53,812 nucleotides of DNA from NCBI GenBank assembly GCA_903825465.1, contig CAIKAR010000132.1, positions 1 through 53,812 of the forward strand, in the 5' to 3' direction. The DNA is from an uncultured Hyphomicrobiales bacterium (GTDB lineage: Bacteria; Pseudomonadota; Alphaproteobacteria; Rhizobiales; Beijerinckiaceae). The notes beneath the pieces were generated by a model that saw only the letters and a list, made by a program, of their open reading frames with translations, was not told where the DNA came from and did no database searches. Below, piece by piece: positions 52,863 to 53,812 of this stretch. Positions within the stretch are counted from its first letter, which is position 1; the number at the start of each line of letters is the position of its first letter. The position numbers were made by a program, and so were the translations under genes.

Positions 52863-52916
52863 CTATCCCCGTCCCGTCGCTGGCGCTGTCGATACTACGA
52901 TAAGGTTCGCGCGCAT
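52863..52916 (-). CDS. ilvB leader peptide (MRANLIVVSTAPATGRG)
   Basis: A 17-codon reading frame with ATG at 52916, TAG at 52863-52865 and GGAG seven bases upstream. Codons 5-8 read Leu-Ile-Val-Val, the three products of the pathway in a row, and end 12 bases before a segment that pairs downstream (CAGCGCCA 52888-52881 with TGGCGCTG 52844-52837). Ribosome stalling on these codons when charged tRNAs run low would favour the antiterminator. Too short for ordinary gene prediction. Confidence 0.85.
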   Translation of the reverse strand: MRANLIVVSTAPATGRG

Positions 52917-52941
52917 GCGCCACTCCATTGGTCTAGCGATG

Positions 52942-52970
52942 TTTCTAGCCGAGCGCGCGCACGGGGTCAA
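52942..52970 (-). promoter_or_regulatory. Sigma70-like promoter of the ilvBN leader
   Basis: On the minus strand TTGACC (52970-52965), a 17-base spacer and TAGAAA (52947-52942). Transcription would start near 52935, about 20 bases before the leader ATG. The -35 lies six bases after the stop of the Sel1-repeat gene. Confidence 0.65.
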
Positions 52971-52975
52971 GCGCG

Positions 52976-53812
52976 TCACGTGCTCGTCGTCTTGCGTTTG
53001 GGCGGCGCTTTGAGCGCTGGCGTCGGCGCCGGCGGATAGAGATCGCGCTTTGGCTCCATGCGGGCGGTCGGGGCGTCCCAGCCGCCGGGCGGCGACGCGA
53101 CTTCGTTGGCGGCCTTGTCGGTGGTTTTCGGATGGAACGCGGCGAGGAAAGCCTTGGCGTCGGCCATTTGCTTGCTGTCGAGGCGGGCACCGACATCATC
53201 CTGCTTCTTGGCGGCGTCGGTGTCGCCCTGCGCCGCGGCGATGCCAAACCAGGCCCAGGACAGGCTCAGACTCTGTTCAACGCCAAGGCCGCGGGCGTAA
53301 AGGATCGCGAGATTGTACTGACTGTCCCGCACGCCGTAATCGGACGCCTTGCGGAACCACGACGAGGCCGCCGCGTAGTCGGGCTTGCCGTCCACGCCTT
53401 CGGCGCTCAACACGGCGATGTTGTGCATGGCGCGTATGTTGCCGGCGTCGGCGGCCTTCATGTACCAGCTCCGAGCCTTCGCCAAATCGCGGTCGGTCCC
53501 CGTTCCACGCTCGTACAACGAACCAAGTCGATAGGCCGCCGGCGCTAGATTCTGGCTGGCCGCCTTTGTGAACCACTCGATGGCGCGCCGCGGATCGCGC
53601 GCGACGTTGCGGCCGTCGGCGTAGCGGGCGCCGAGTTCGTATTGCGCAGATGCGCTGCCCGTGTCGGCAGCGGCCTGCAATCCGGACGACGGGGCCGCGT
53701 TTTGGGTGTTTGGCGATCCATTGATGGAACCGACGGGCGAGGGGTCGCTGGCGATCGCGTTGCCGGCGCTCGCGCCAGAGCTCGGCACGACCGGATTTTC
53801 AAGCGACGCGCC
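52976..53812 (-). CDS. Sel1-repeat protein, C-terminal part (PodJ-like; partial)
   Basis: At least 278 residues; the frame is open at the right edge of the window, so the N-terminus is missing. About four Sel1-like repeats follow one another: SAQYELGARYADGRNVARDP, AAYRLGSLYERGTGTDRDLA, RAMHNIAVLSAEGVDGKPDY and DSQYNLAILYARGLGVEQSL. A Pro-rich, low-complexity tail (YPPAPTPALKAPPKRK) ends it. In Hyphomicrobiales large polarity factors such as PodJ carry C-terminal Sel1 repeats before a peptidoglycan-binding domain; here there is no such final domain. The Ser/Pro-rich upstream part fits a long linker. The ilvB promoter begins beside its stop. Confidence 0.7.
   Translation of the reverse strand, partial: GASLENPVVPSSGASAGNAIASDPSPVGSINGSPNTQNAAPSSGLQAAADTGSASAQYELGARYADGRNVARDPRRAIEWFTKAASQNLAPAAYRLGSLYERGTGTDRDLAKARSWYMKAADAGNIRAMHNIAVLSAEGVDGKPDYAAASSWFRKASDYGVRDSQYNLAILYARGLGVEQSLSLSWAWFGIAAAQGDTDAAKKQDDVGARLDSKQMADAKAFLAAFHPKTTDKAANEVASPPGGWDAPTARMEPKRDLYPPAPTPALKAPPKRKTTST

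Noticed and set aside
51079-53013. Long plus-strand open frame opposite ilvB
   Set aside because: No domain, arginine/aspartate-biased composition, and no ribosome site; it is the mirror of the ilvB coding strand.

Overview
The window is GC-rich, densely packed chromosomal DNA from an alphaproteobacterium, most likely order Hyphomicrobiales (Rhizobiales). I infer this from the strong GC bias at third codon positions, the gene-order fragments xerD / small membrane protein / aroK-aroB / CorC and LppC / rsmI / yraN, DUF992 and DUF998 relatives, an ATP-type pckA, and the many periplasmic receptors. I cannot fix the genus. I see no tRNA, rRNA, CRISPR array, insertion sequence or prophage.

Region 1 (1-14 kb) mixes catabolic genes with envelope genes. 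It opens with the tail of an iron/polyamine-type ABC binding protein and an extradiol-type VOC dioxygenase. A methyltransferase/nucleotidyltransferase pair, an AI-2E-family permease, and the GT2 - MurJ - HAD operon on the minus strand follow. Next come a GMC flavin oxidoreductase and, diverging from it, an MFS carrier, a metallo-beta-lactamase-fold hydrolase and two translationally coupled binding proteins related to the one at the left edge. This looks like a small-molecule uptake and degradation cassette.

Region 2 (14-34.4 kb) is mostly housekeeping: Fe-superoxide dismutase, a minimal chemoreceptor, a ChbG/HpnK-type deacetylase, an aldo-keto reductase, YebC, rsmI-yraN, an LppC-type lipoprotein, CorC, a single-chain AroK-AroB enzyme, XerD and type I Idi. 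Interspersed are four TctC/Bug-type receptors without membrane partners; two of them lie upstream of a secreted alpha/beta hydrolase.

Region 3 (34.4-47.1 kb) holds a 332-base intergenic stretch with a three-copy operator-like motif, a YbjQ-like protein, pckA, a HugZ/DUF2470 protein and a secreted cytochrome c/streptogramin-lyase-like propeller. A thioesterase reading frame that has lost its C-terminus, a membrane-anchored cytochrome c, a DUF992 remnant, an RND efflux pair, a DUF998 membrane protein and a class II aldolase follow.

Region 4 (47.1-53.8 kb, minus strand) holds an SsuBC-type ABC permease/ATPase pair lacking a binding protein, then the branched-chain amino acid genes ilvC, a 70-residue protein, ilvN and ilvB. 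Upstream of ilvB is a well-formed transcription attenuator: a sigma70-like promoter, a 17-residue leader peptide with Leu-Ile-Val-Val codons in a row, and a GC stem followed by six T. The right edge cuts a Sel1-repeat protein of PodJ-like character.

The clearest points of interest are the ilvBN attenuator, the AroK-AroB fusion, the set of seven orphan periplasmic receptors, the truncated thioesterase overlapping the cytochrome/propeller gene, and the TGTTCATGT repeat set near 34.6 kb. I found no unmistakable wholly new system; the catabolic cassette at 7.9-13.9 kb is the best candidate for an undescribed pathway.
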